In this document: piece by piece, positions 32,895-41,149 of the stretch
Numbering within the stretch: position 1 is the stretch's first letter
How the letters are laid out: the number at the start of each line of letters is the position of its first letter
Assembly (NCBI GenBank): GCA_965249595.1
Contig: OZ252242.1
Coordinates: 1,488,001 to 1,552,000, forward strand
Direction of reading: 5' to 3'
DNA length: 64,000 bases
Source of the DNA: VXNJ01 sp965249595
GTDB lineage: Bacteria; Chloroflexota; UBA11872; VXNJ01
Notes under the pieces: generated by a model
What the model was told of the DNA's origin: nothing
The model's database searches: none
The model's input: only the letters and a program-made list of their open reading frames with translations
Position numbers and translations under genes: made by a program

Positions 32895-33592
32895 AGTACC
32901 CCCACTCCGGCGGCGATGGCCGCTGAATGCCAAAGGGCGGCGCCGTCAATCGATCCCAGGGCAGGATCGCTGGCGCGCTCCGGGTGGGGCATGAGGCCGA
33001 CGACGTTGCGGTTCCGATTGCAAACGCCGGCGATTGAATTTAGTGAACCGTTGGGGTTGGCCGATTCGGTGATGTGACCTTCGTCATCGCAGTATCGAAA
33101 CACCACCTGGCCTTCGCCTTCGATTCGGTCCAGTTGCTCCGGCGCGGCGTAGTAATTGCCCTGGCCATGGGCCACTATCAGTCGCAGCGGCCGCTGCCGG
33201 TCAATCGTTTGCGTAAACGGGGTTGCCGTTGTTTCACAGCGCAGGTGAACCCAACCGTGTTCAAAGCGCAGCGAGGTGTTGGAAAGCATGGCTCCCGGCA
33301 GCAGGCCGGCCTCGAGCAGAATCTGAAATCCATTGCAGATTCCCAGTACCGGTACGCCCGCCGCCGCCGCCCTGGCCACTCCCTCCATACAGGGTGAAAA
33401 ACGGGCGATAGCCCCGGCCCGCAGGTAATCGCCATGGGCGAACCCACCCGGCAACAGGATCAGATCGAAGCCGGTCAGGTCGGATTGCTGATGCGGGACC
33501 AGCCGAGGGTCAAAGTCCGAGTGCTCGGCCAGCGCGCGGTGCGCGTCGCGGTCGCAATTGGAGCCCGGGAATACCAGTACCGCGGCTTTCAT
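32891..33592 (-). CDS. purQ: phosphoribosylformylglycinamidine synthase glutaminase PurQ
   Basis: The class I glutamine amidotransferase supplying ammonia to PurL. VLVFPGSNCDRD opens the protein, LPGGFAHGDYLRAGAIA follows, the nucleophile Cys is in GICNGFQIL (about residue 86), and the His-Glu pair is in LMPHPERA. Its 233 residues are typical of the stand-alone form. The ATG shares one base with the purS stop (TGATG). Confidence 0.97.
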   Translation of the reverse strand: MKAAVLVFPGSNCDRDAHRALAEHSDFDPRLVPHQQSDLTGFDLILLPGGFAHGDYLRAGAIARFSPCMEGVARAAAAGVPVLGICNGFQILLEAGLLPGAMLSNTSLRFEHGWVHLRCETTATPFTQTIDRQRPLRLIVAHGQGNYYAAPEQLDRIEGEGQVVFRYCDDEGHITESANPNGSLNSIAGVCNRNRNVVGLMPHPERASDPALGSIDGAALWHSAAIAAGVGVL

Positions 33593-33846
33593 CAGGCCGA
33601 TTGGACCGTAATCTGATAGTCCTCAATTACGGGATTGGCCAGCAACTGGTGGGCCATCGCATCGGCGCGCCGATGAGCCGTGTCGGCGTCGCCGGCGTTA
33701 AGTGTCAGTTCGATCAGTTTGCCGATCCGGACCAATTCAACACCGTCGAACCCCATCTGTTGCAGGCCGTCGGCGACGGTTACCCCGGCCGGATCGTTCA
33801 CCTCGCTCTGGAGGCGAACCTCGATGCGGATAGCGAATCTGGCCAT
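33592..33846 (-). CDS. purS: phosphoribosylformylglycinamidine synthase subunit PurS
   Basis: The 84-residue structural subunit bridging PurL and PurQ. The sequence RFAIRIEVRL, NDPAGVTVADGLQQMGFDGV and VRIGKLIEL matches the family. The start is the ATG at 33844-33846, four bases after the purC stop; a longer open frame running back through purC is not credible. The order purC-purS-purQ-purL is standard. Confidence 0.96.
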   Translation of the reverse strand: MARFAIRIEVRLQSEVNDPAGVTVADGLQQMGFDGVELVRIGKLIELTLNAGDADTAHRRADAMAHQLLANPVIEDYQITVQSA

Positions 33847-33850
33847 CGGG

Positions 33851-34744
33851 TCAGGCGCTGATTTGGGCGAGCGCCCGGGCGTACTTGGCGGCCGTGGCCG
33901 ATATGACGTCCTCGGGCAGCCGCGGCGCCGGGGGATTTTTGTCCCAACCGCTGTCAACTAGCCAATCACGGACAAATTGCTTGTCATAACTTTCAGGCGA
34001 GGAGCCGGCGACGTATCGCATGGCGTCCCAGAAGCGCGAAGAATCGGGCGTTAGGACCTCGTCAATTAGCAGCAACCGGCCATCGCTGAGGCCGAACTCA
34101 AATTTCGTGTCGGCCAGGATGATGCCCCGCTCGGCGGCATGATCATGACCGTACTGGTAAAGGGCCAGGGTCAGTTCGGACAGCTTGGCGCCCAGTTCCT
34201 CGCCCACCTGATCGACCATTTGCTGGTAGGAGATGTTCTCATCGTGACCGGTCTGGGCCTTGGTGGAAGGAGTAAATATCGGTGTCGGCAGGCGTTGTGC
34301 CTCGATCAGTCCGCTGGGCAGGGGAATTCCGCAGACGGTGCCCGATTTTTGATACTCGGACCAGGCCGAACCGGTGATATAGCCCCTGGCGACGCATTCA
34401 ATCAGGACCGGCTCCGTTCGCACAACCAGCATGCTGCGTCCCGCCAGCTGGTCCAGATCGGTGTTCGGCGGCAGACCCATCTTGGCCACATCGGTCTCAA
34501 CCAGGTGGTTCTCTACGATGTGGCCGGTGCGTTTGAGCCAGAACGCCGAAAGATCGTTGAGCACCGCCCCTTTGCCGGGGATCGGGTCGGGCAGCACCAC
34601 GTCGTAGGCGCTCAGGCGGTCGGTTGTCACCAGCAACAGCCGGCTGGCAGAAATCGCATATATGTCTCGCACCTTGCCGCGCGAGATCAGTTCAATGCTG
34701 GGCAGGACTGTTTCCGACAGGCCGTTTGCTGATGCGTTGGTCAT
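33851..34744 (-). CDS. purC: SAICAR synthetase
   Basis: Phosphoribosylaminoimidazole-succinocarboxamide synthase, ATP-dependent addition of aspartate to CAIR. SRGKVRDIYAI, LLVTTDRLSAYDVVLP, ECVARGYITGSAW, ILADTKFEFG and LIDEVLTPDSSRFW are all present. The 297-residue length matches the longer eukaryote-like/Proteobacterial type, not the 240-residue Bacillus type. Its ATG is at 34742-34744, 42 bases after purB. The CAIR-producing enzymes purE and purK are not in this window. Confidence 0.97.
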   Translation of the reverse strand: MTNASANGLSETVLPSIELISRGKVRDIYAISASRLLLVTTDRLSAYDVVLPDPIPGKGAVLNDLSAFWLKRTGHIVENHLVETDVAKMGLPPNTDLDQLAGRSMLVVRTEPVLIECVARGYITGSAWSEYQKSGTVCGIPLPSGLIEAQRLPTPIFTPSTKAQTGHDENISYQQMVDQVGEELGAKLSELTLALYQYGHDHAAERGIILADTKFEFGLSDGRLLLIDEVLTPDSSRFWDAMRYVAGSSPESYDKQFVRDWLVDSGWDKNPPAPRLPEDVISATAAKYARALAQISA

Positions 34745-34786
34745 GAGGTTTCGCTCATTAAATGGAAATTGGCGGTCATGGCGGTT

Positions 34787-36076
34787 TTAGAGGCCAAGGC
34801 GCTCAAAACCGGTATCAACGTGGGCCAGATGGGCCCGGTGGGAAAAATGGCCGGACAGGGCTTCCCGGGACAGGTGCTCTCCGACCCGTGGGTCACTCTC
34901 CAGGAGGGCTTGCAGGTGCTGGCCGCTGGCACTGGCCCGGTGGCAGTGGGCGCGAATCAATTCATAGGCTTCCTGGCGGTTCATGCCCTCCTCGATAAGG
35001 GCCAGCATGACGGCCTGCGAATAAATCTGACCGCCCGTCATCTCCAGGTTGCGGGCCATTCGCTCGGGGTCGACGACCAATCCGTCGATGATGCCCGTAA
35101 ACAGGAAGATCATGTAGTCGAGCAGGGTAGTTGAATCGGCGATGATTACGCGTTCGGCCGAGCTGTGGGATATGTCGCGTTCGTGCCAGAGGGCAACGTT
35201 TTCCAGGCCAACCTGGGCATTGGCGCGCACCACCCGAGCGAGACCGCAGATGCGTTCCGAGCGCGCCGGATTGCGTTTGTGGGGCATAGACGACGAACCG
35301 TGTCGGGATGCCTCAAACGGTTCTGCTACTTCGGCGACTTCGGTGCGCTGCAAAGAGCGAATCTCGGTTGCAAATTTGTCAAGACTGGCCGCGGTCACGG
35401 CCAGGGCGCAGAGATATTCGGCGTGCCGGTCACGCTGCAGGATCTGCGATGAGACAGGCGCGGCCGTCAGCCCGAGCTGGTCACAGGCCAACTCTTCTAC
35501 CGCGGGTGGTACGTTGGCGTGCGTCCCAACCGAACCGGAGATCTTGCCGAACGAGACGGTCTGGCGGGCGGCGGCCAGGCGAGTGCGGGCGCGGCGCAAT
35601 TCATCAATCCAAATGGCCAGCTTGAACCCAAAGCTGATCGGCTCGGCATGCATGCCGTGCGAGCGACCGATCATCGGCGTGTAGCGATGCTTCTGGGCCA
35701 GGGCCGTGAGCGGATTTTCCAACCTTGCCAACCGGTCCAGGATTTGGTCGATCGCCGAGCGCATTTGCAGGACCTGGGCGGTATCGAGCACATCGGACGA
35801 TGTCAATCCCAGGTGCAACCAGCGCGATTCGAGCCCCAGCGACTCGGCCAGGGTGGCCACAAAGGCATTGGTCTCGTGGTCGGAATGGTGCTCCAGCTCA
35901 TCGATCCGCTCCAGCGTGAAGCTGGCCCGGGTGATCTTGGCGGCATCGTCAGAGGGGATGTGGCCCAATTCGGCCCAGGCGGCAACGACCGCCAGTTCGA
36001 CCTTCAATTGAGATTCGAAATAAGCCTGGCGGGACCAGATTGCGGCCATCGCGGGACGGGTGTAGCGGGTAATCAC
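34787..36076 (-). CDS. purB: adenylosuccinate lyase
   Basis: This homotetrameric fumarase-superfamily enzyme acts twice in purine synthesis, on SAICAR and adenylosuccinate. Signature GSSSMPHKRNP, and LTSSDVLDTA, IGRSHGMHAEP, SGSVGTHAN and HERDISHSSAERV are seen. Length 429 is standard. The GTG start overlaps the purD stop (GTGA). Its role in the AMP branch requires purA, not present here. Confidence 0.97.
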   Translation of the reverse strand: MITRYTRPAMAAIWSRQAYFESQLKVELAVVAAWAELGHIPSDDAAKITRASFTLERIDELEHHSDHETNAFVATLAESLGLESRWLHLGLTSSDVLDTAQVLQMRSAIDQILDRLARLENPLTALAQKHRYTPMIGRSHGMHAEPISFGFKLAIWIDELRRARTRLAAARQTVSFGKISGSVGTHANVPPAVEELACDQLGLTAAPVSSQILQRDRHAEYLCALAVTAASLDKFATEIRSLQRTEVAEVAEPFEASRHGSSSMPHKRNPARSERICGLARVVRANAQVGLENVALWHERDISHSSAERVIIADSTTLLDYMIFLFTGIIDGLVVDPERMARNLEMTGGQIYSQAVMLALIEEGMNRQEAYELIRAHCHRASASGQHLQALLESDPRVGEHLSREALSGHFSHRAHLAHVDTGFERLGL

Positions 36077-37374
36077 GCGGTCGCGAATTCTTTCATCTGG
36101 CCGTCCGCGGCCTCCGCGGCGATATCACTGCGAAAGTGCAGATTAGCAAATTTGACGCCCGATAGCCCCAAATAGGCTCGTTCTCGGGCCTGGGCGAAGT
36201 TTTCACCGGAACCGACAATCCCGAGCACTCGTCCACCGGCGGTGATCAATTCCATCCCGCAGCGGCCCGTTCCGGCGTGAAAAAGGTCAATTCCCGGGGC
36301 GGAGAGGACATCCTGGTCGAGCGAGATCGGCAGACCGGTGGGATAAGCGGCGGGATAACCGCCGGAAGCGGCCACGATGCAGACCGCCGCCCCGGACCGG
36401 ATCCCCAAAAGGCCCGGCTGCATTTGCCCACTGGCGGCCGCCTGGCAGGCCTCGACAAGATTGCCTTCGATGAGGCCCAGGATCGTCTGCGCCTCCGGAT
36501 CACCCAAACGGGCATTAAATTCGAGCACCCGGGGCCCGGCCGCGGTTAGCATCAGGCCGGCATAGAGAAATCCGACGTAGGGAGCGCCGGCCGCCGACAG
36601 AGCGGCGATGGCCGGGCGGAAAACGCGGTCCTCAACCATTTTTGCCAGCGGTGACCCAGCCGGCACCAAGGGCGCCGGAGCATAGCTTCCCATCGAACCG
36701 GTGTTGGCGCCCTGGTCGCCATCTCTGGCCCGTTTGTAGTCGCGGGCGAACGGCAGCATCGCCAATTGGGTTCCGTCAGTGAGGCAAAAGGCTGAGATCT
36801 CCGGTCCTTGGAGGCACTCTTCAATGAGAATCCGGCTCCCGGCCAAGCCGAACGCCTCCTCTCGCATCGCAGCGTTGACGGCGGCTTGGGCGGCGCTGCG
36901 GTCGGCGGCCACGGTTACGCCTTTCCCGGCGGCCAGACCGTCGGCCTTTATCACCGTCGGGTAACGGCACTCTGCCAGGTAGGCATCGGCCAACTGGGGG
37001 TCGTCAAATTCCTCGGCGTCGGCGGTCGGGATACCGACCTTGTGCATGAAGCGCTTGGCAAAGACCTTGGAGGTCTCAATCCGGGCCGCGCGGCGCGAAG
37101 GGCCGATACAGGCGATCCCGGCCGATCGGATTGCGTCGGTTACACCGGCTGCCAGCGGGGCTTCCGGCCCGCAGACCACCAAATCGACGGCGTTGGCCTT
37201 TGCCCATCCGCGCACCGCCGCGCTGTCTTCGGGTTCAAGGCCAATCGGCGTTGCCACTTCATTTATGCCGGGATTGCCGGGGGCGCAGAAAACCAATCCG
37301 CCGTCGGCGGCCAGTCGGGCGCAGAGGGCGTGTTCACGCCCGCCGCCACCTAACACCAAGATCCTCACTCCCAT
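36073..37374 (-). CDS. purD: phosphoribosylamine--glycine ligase
   Basis: GAR synthetase, second step of purine synthesis, an ATP-grasp enzyme. The N-domain has ILVLGGGGREHALC; the ATP-grasp region has IKADGLAAGKGV and LEFNARLGDPEAQ. The DYKRARDGDQGANTGSMGSYAP block is typical. Two starts compete: ATG 37374, or GTG 37368, which overlaps the guaA stop as GTGA like other junctions here; the ATG is reported. Length 431-433 is normal. Confidence 0.96.
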   Translation of the reverse strand: MGVRILVLGGGGREHALCARLAADGGLVFCAPGNPGINEVATPIGLEPEDSAAVRGWAKANAVDLVVCGPEAPLAAGVTDAIRSAGIACIGPSRRAARIETSKVFAKRFMHKVGIPTADAEEFDDPQLADAYLAECRYPTVIKADGLAAGKGVTVAADRSAAQAAVNAAMREEAFGLAGSRILIEECLQGPEISAFCLTDGTQLAMLPFARDYKRARDGDQGANTGSMGSYAPAPLVPAGSPLAKMVEDRVFRPAIAALSAAGAPYVGFLYAGLMLTAAGPRVLEFNARLGDPEAQTILGLIEGNLVEACQAAASGQMQPGLLGIRSGAAVCIVAASGGYPAAYPTGLPISLDQDVLSAPGIDLFHAGTGRCGMELITAGGRVLGIVGSGENFAQARERAYLGLSGVKFANLHFRSDIAAEAADGQMKEFATA

Positions 37375-38969
37375 TCGATCGTTCCCGGCGGCTTGGAAGT
37401 TATGTCGTAGACGACGCGGGTGATCAAGGGCACCTCATTGACGATTCGCGACGAAACCTGGGCCAGCAATTCGTTCGGAAGCCGACTCCAGTCGGCGGTC
37501 ATGAAATCGTCGCTATTGACCGCCCGCAGGGCCGCCAATTCGCCGTAACTGCGCGAATCGCCCATCACGCCGACGGTGCGTACACCGGTGAGCACCGCAA
37601 AGTACTGGGCGATGGCCCGGTCGAGACCTTCGGCGGCGATCTCCTCGCGCCAGATGTGGTCGGCCAGCTGCAGAGCGGCGACCCGTTGCCGGTCGACCGG
37701 CCCGATGATGCGCACCGCCAGGCCCGGCCCCGGAAACGGTTGCCGCCAGACGATGCCCTCCGGCAGACCCAACTCCAGCCCGACCGCCCGCACCTCGTCC
37801 TTAAATAGCCGGCGCAACGGTTCGATGACTTTCAAGTGCAATTGATCGGGAATGCGGGTGTTGTGATGGGTCTTGATCTTGGCCGATCCCAGGCCTGCTG
37901 CGGCGCTCTCGATCACGTCGGGGTAGATCGTGCCCTGGACGAAATACTCAATGTCAGTTAGGGCGTGCCCCTGTTCGACGAATACTTCAAAGAACTCGTC
38001 GCCAATGAGGATTCGTTTACGCTCGGGGTCGCTTACGCCGGCGAGCAAATCCAAAAACCGGTCGCCGGCATCGACCGTAACGAGGTCGATTCCCAGCTGC
38101 TCAACCAGCGCCGTGCGCACGGTGTCTACCTCGCCCCGGCGGAGCATGCCGGTATCGACAAATATTCCGGTCAATTGATCCCCGACGGCCCGTTGCAGCA
38201 AGGCCGCCGCGACCGCCGAATCGACCCCGCCGGAAATGCCGACAATGACCCCGGCGTCGCCCACCGCGGCCGCGATTTGATCAACCGTTTGACTTACGAA
38301 ATTGGCCGGCGTCCAACTCGGACGAGCATGGCAAACGCCAAGCGCGAAATTGCGAAGCAGGGCATGTCCGAGCTGGGTGTGGGAAACCTCGGGATGAAAT
38401 TGCAACAGGGTTAAGTTGTCGCTGCCCAGGGCGGCCCACTCGGAATTTTCAGTTCGCGCCAACTGCTCAAAGCCGGGCGGTGGGAGCATTACGCGGTCGG
38501 CGTGACTCATCCAGACCCGGGTGATCTCGGGAAATCCGGCAAAGAGGGGATGTTCGGTGTCGGTGATTTCCAACTGCGCCGGGCCGTATTCACGCTGCTC
38601 GGCGCGGGTTACGACCCCGCCCAGGTCATGGGCCACCAGCTGCTGGCCGTAGCAGATTGCCAATATCGGAATTCCGGATGCCAGAAGCCCGTCGGGCAGG
38701 GTGGGCGCACCGTCCTCGTAGACCGAGGCATCGGAACCCGACAGGATCACGCCGACCGGGTTGTGCGCCAATATTTTGGCCAGGCTGGCGCTGGCCGGCA
38801 GGATTTCGCTAAAGACCTCGGCCTCGCGGATCCGGCGGGCGATCAGGGCGGTGTACTGGGAACCGTAGTCGAGTACCAGGATGGTGTCCGGGCCGGCCTT
38901 CAAATGACCGGGCACTCGGGCTTGGGGCTTGTATGTTGGCAGCAGCTCGAATTCGACCGTACGCCACAT
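37365..38969 (-). CDS. guaA: GMP synthase (glutamine-hydrolysing)
   Basis: It converts XMP to GMP. The class I amidotransferase domain has Cys106 (AICYGQQ) with His192 and Glu194 (FHPEVSH). The PP-loop ATPase domain has SGGVDS at 246-251, and the dimerisation domain ends in the typical DITSKPPGTIEWE. About 25 extra residues precede the usual TILVLDYGSQYT. It lies 110 bases after thrB; that spacer holds a TATACT on this strand without a good -35, so a promoter is not confirmed. Confidence 0.96.
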   Translation of the reverse strand: MWRTVEFELLPTYKPQARVPGHLKAGPDTILVLDYGSQYTALIARRIREAEVFSEILPASASLAKILAHNPVGVILSGSDASVYEDGAPTLPDGLLASGIPILAICYGQQLVAHDLGGVVTRAEQREYGPAQLEITDTEHPLFAGFPEITRVWMSHADRVMLPPPGFEQLARTENSEWAALGSDNLTLLQFHPEVSHTQLGHALLRNFALGVCHARPSWTPANFVSQTVDQIAAAVGDAGVIVGISGGVDSAVAAALLQRAVGDQLTGIFVDTGMLRRGEVDTVRTALVEQLGIDLVTVDAGDRFLDLLAGVSDPERKRILIGDEFFEVFVEQGHALTDIEYFVQGTIYPDVIESAAAGLGSAKIKTHHNTRIPDQLHLKVIEPLRRLFKDEVRAVGLELGLPEGIVWRQPFPGPGLAVRIIGPVDRQRVAALQLADHIWREEIAAEGLDRAIAQYFAVLTGVRTVGVMGDSRSYGELAALRAVNSDDFMTADWSRLPNELLAQVSSRIVNEVPLITRVVYDITSKPPGTIEWE

Positions 38970-39079
38970 GCAGTAGTGGTCAGTTTGGGCTTACTGGGTG
39001 TGTGACAACTGGTTGTGGAAGCGGACGTTAACACGCCGCCGATCAAGTATATTGAGGTCGGCCGCCGCGCCCTTATGAT

Positions 39080-39979
39080 TCAAACTTGGTGGGCGCCTCG
39101 CAAAGAGGTCTCCAACAGACTGGCCGAACAGGAAAAACCCGCCGCTTCGCACACCGCACGCATTGCCAGTGGCACCGATTCGGCGCTTTCCGGGCAGAGC
39201 GCGACGATCGTGGATCCGGATCCGGACAAGGCGGCCCCGTAGGCACCGGTAGCCAAGGCCGCCGCGATCATCTGATCCATCACCGGATGCAATTGGCGAC
39301 GATACGGTTGGTGCAATCGATCCTCCATGGCATGAGCCAATTTGGGGAAGTCACCTTGCGTGAGGGCGGCAACCAGCATAGCGGCTCGCCCGACGTTAAA
39401 GACGGCGTCTTCGATCGGGACCCGCCGTGGCAGCATCCGCCGTGATGCGGCGGTGGGGATATGCAGGGCCGGCACGGCAACGACGAAGCGCAGCTCGGAA
39501 GGCGGTTCGATCCGGATCCAATCGGGCCGCGGGCCGGAGTCCAAGACGATGCAAAAGCCTCCGACCAGGGCGGGCACCACGTTGTCGGGGTGGCCCTCCA
39601 GACCGACTGCTATTTCGACCAATTCTTCAACCGCTGCCGGTTCGGCCAGCAGGGCGTTGGCCGCCGTCAAGCCGGCGCAGATAGCCCCGGCCGAGGAGCC
39701 CAAACCGCGCTGGATCGGTATGAAAAGTTTCTCGAGCAGATTGTTGTGCGAGAATTCCTGCCCGCGGCTGGCGCAAAGCTGGCGGGCGGCAGCGATTGCC
39801 AGATTTGTTTCGTCGAGCTCAACCATTTCCGAGCCCTGGCCTTCAACCGTTACCGACACCTCGGCGGCGCTTTTGAACTTGTACTCGTCAAAGAGATTTA
39901 GGGCAAGGCCAAAGACATCAAAGCCCGGTCCCAGGTTTGCCGAAGTTGCCGGGGCGGCGACTGCGATCTCAGCGGGCAT
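39080..39979 (-). CDS. thrB: homoserine kinase
   Basis: A GHMP-family kinase phosphorylating homoserine in threonine synthesis. The N-terminal APATSANLGPGFD and the ATP loop PIQRGLGSSAGAICAG are diagnostic, with the C-terminal YGAALSGSGSTIVA completing the three GHMP motifs. The 299-residue length fits. thrA/thrC are not nearby; it is simply embedded between rodA and the purine genes, 12 bases after rodA, so it is likely co-transcribed with the cell-shape cluster. Confidence 0.93.
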   Translation of the reverse strand: MPAEIAVAAPATSANLGPGFDVFGLALNLFDEYKFKSAAEVSVTVEGQGSEMVELDETNLAIAAARQLCASRGQEFSHNNLLEKLFIPIQRGLGSSAGAICAGLTAANALLAEPAAVEELVEIAVGLEGHPDNVVPALVGGFCIVLDSGPRPDWIRIEPPSELRFVVAVPALHIPTAASRRMLPRRVPIEDAVFNVGRAAMLVAALTQGDFPKLAHAMEDRLHQPYRRQLHPVMDQMIAAALATGAYGAALSGSGSTIVALCPESAESVPLAMRAVCEAAGFSCSASLLETSLRGAHQV

Positions 39980-39991
39980 GGCAGCGGTCGG

Positions 39992-41149
39992 TCACGGGCT
40001 CATTGACAGCGGGCGGCTTGGCAACCGCCGCCGCCCCGATAGGCTGCCAAATTCCCGGTTATGGGAAATTGAGGTGACCAACCCCAGCCCGCCCAGCATC
40101 GCGATCATGGAACTGCCACCAGCGCTAATTAACGGAAGCGTAAGACCGGTTACCGGCAATATGCCCACATTCATTCCTACGTTGACCGTGACCTGAACTG
40201 TAAACATCACCATAACCCCGATCGCGACTATGCTGCCGAATCGGTCGCTTGCGGAAATGCCAGCCACCAGCGCATATGTCACCAACAGCCCGAATAGGCC
40301 GATGACCACCAGCGATCCAATCAGGCCGGCCTGCTCGGCGATTACCGCGAATATGAAGTCGGTTTCACGCACCCGCAGGAACTCCAACGCGGTTTGTGAC
40401 GATTCCGAAAAACCGCGACCCCAGAGCCCTCCGGAACCGATCGCGATTCGCGCCTGCAGCACGTTGTAACCGGAACCCAGGGGGTCAAAGCTGGGATCAA
40501 AGAAGGCCAGGATTCGTTCGCGCATGTATGGTTGCATGGCGAACCAGATTGCTGGTGACGCGGCCAGGGCGACAGCCGGCGGGACCGCCAGATGGCGCCA
40601 GTTGACGCCGCCGGCCAGCGCGATTCCCTGCCAGATTGCGATTAGCAGCAGGGCGGTCCCGAGATCCGGCTGGCGCAGAACCAATAGGGCCGCGGGCAGG
40701 GTGATGATCCCGGCCAGGAGATGTCCGCGCAGGGTGCTTAGGGCGTATGGGGCCCGCGTGTAGTACCGGGCCAGGACGACTATTAGGGCGATCTTGGCGA
40801 ATTCGGAGGGCTGAAATTGAAAATCACCCAGGATGAACCAACGCTGCGAACCGCCCCGCTCCACCCCGACCATCAGCACCAGTACCAGTAAGGCCAGGGC
40901 CAGGCCGTAGGTAAGCCAACCCAGCGTCGACCAATCGTGGTAGTCGAGATGAGCCAGGAACCAATACAGGGCCAATCCAATGACGACGGCGATGCCCTGG
41001 CGGACCATCGGCGAGGACACACCCGCGGAGGCGGGCTCGCCGAGAAAGGCCAGGGTGACTAGGGAAATCCCGATGAGGCCGGCGACGGCAACCAGCAGCA
41101 TCGAGTCGCGCCGTTCAAATCGGGCGTAGAGGGCGCTGAATCTAACCAT
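39992..41149 (-). CDS. rodA: SEDS-family peptidoglycan glycosyltransferase RodA
   Basis: The polytopic (about ten helices) SEDS polymerase of the elongation complex. Family landmarks are GSQRWFILGDFQFQPSEFAKI, RQPDLGTALLL, GSGYNVLQARIAIGSGGLWGRGF and the TDFIFAVIAEQAG segment, then LTLPLISAGGSSM. It overlaps the mrdA stop by eight bases, consistent with the RodA-PBP2 pairing. Length 385 is normal. Confidence 0.95.
   Translation of the reverse strand: MVRFSALYARFERRDSMLLVAVAGLIGISLVTLAFLGEPASAGVSSPMVRQGIAVVIGLALYWFLAHLDYHDWSTLGWLTYGLALALLVLVLMVGVERGGSQRWFILGDFQFQPSEFAKIALIVVLARYYTRAPYALSTLRGHLLAGIITLPAALLVLRQPDLGTALLLIAIWQGIALAGGVNWRHLAVPPAVALAASPAIWFAMQPYMRERILAFFDPSFDPLGSGYNVLQARIAIGSGGLWGRGFSESSQTALEFLRVRETDFIFAVIAEQAGLIGSLVVIGLFGLLVTYALVAGISASDRFGSIVAIGVMVMFTVQVTVNVGMNVGILPVTGLTLPLISAGGSSMIAMLGGLGLVTSISHNREFGSLSGRRRLPSRPLSMSP

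Noticed and set aside
39046..39051. TATACT as the guaA -10 box
   Set aside because: A TTGAAT lies 26 bases upstream, too far, and no -35 is found at 16-18 bases. Not listed as a promoter.
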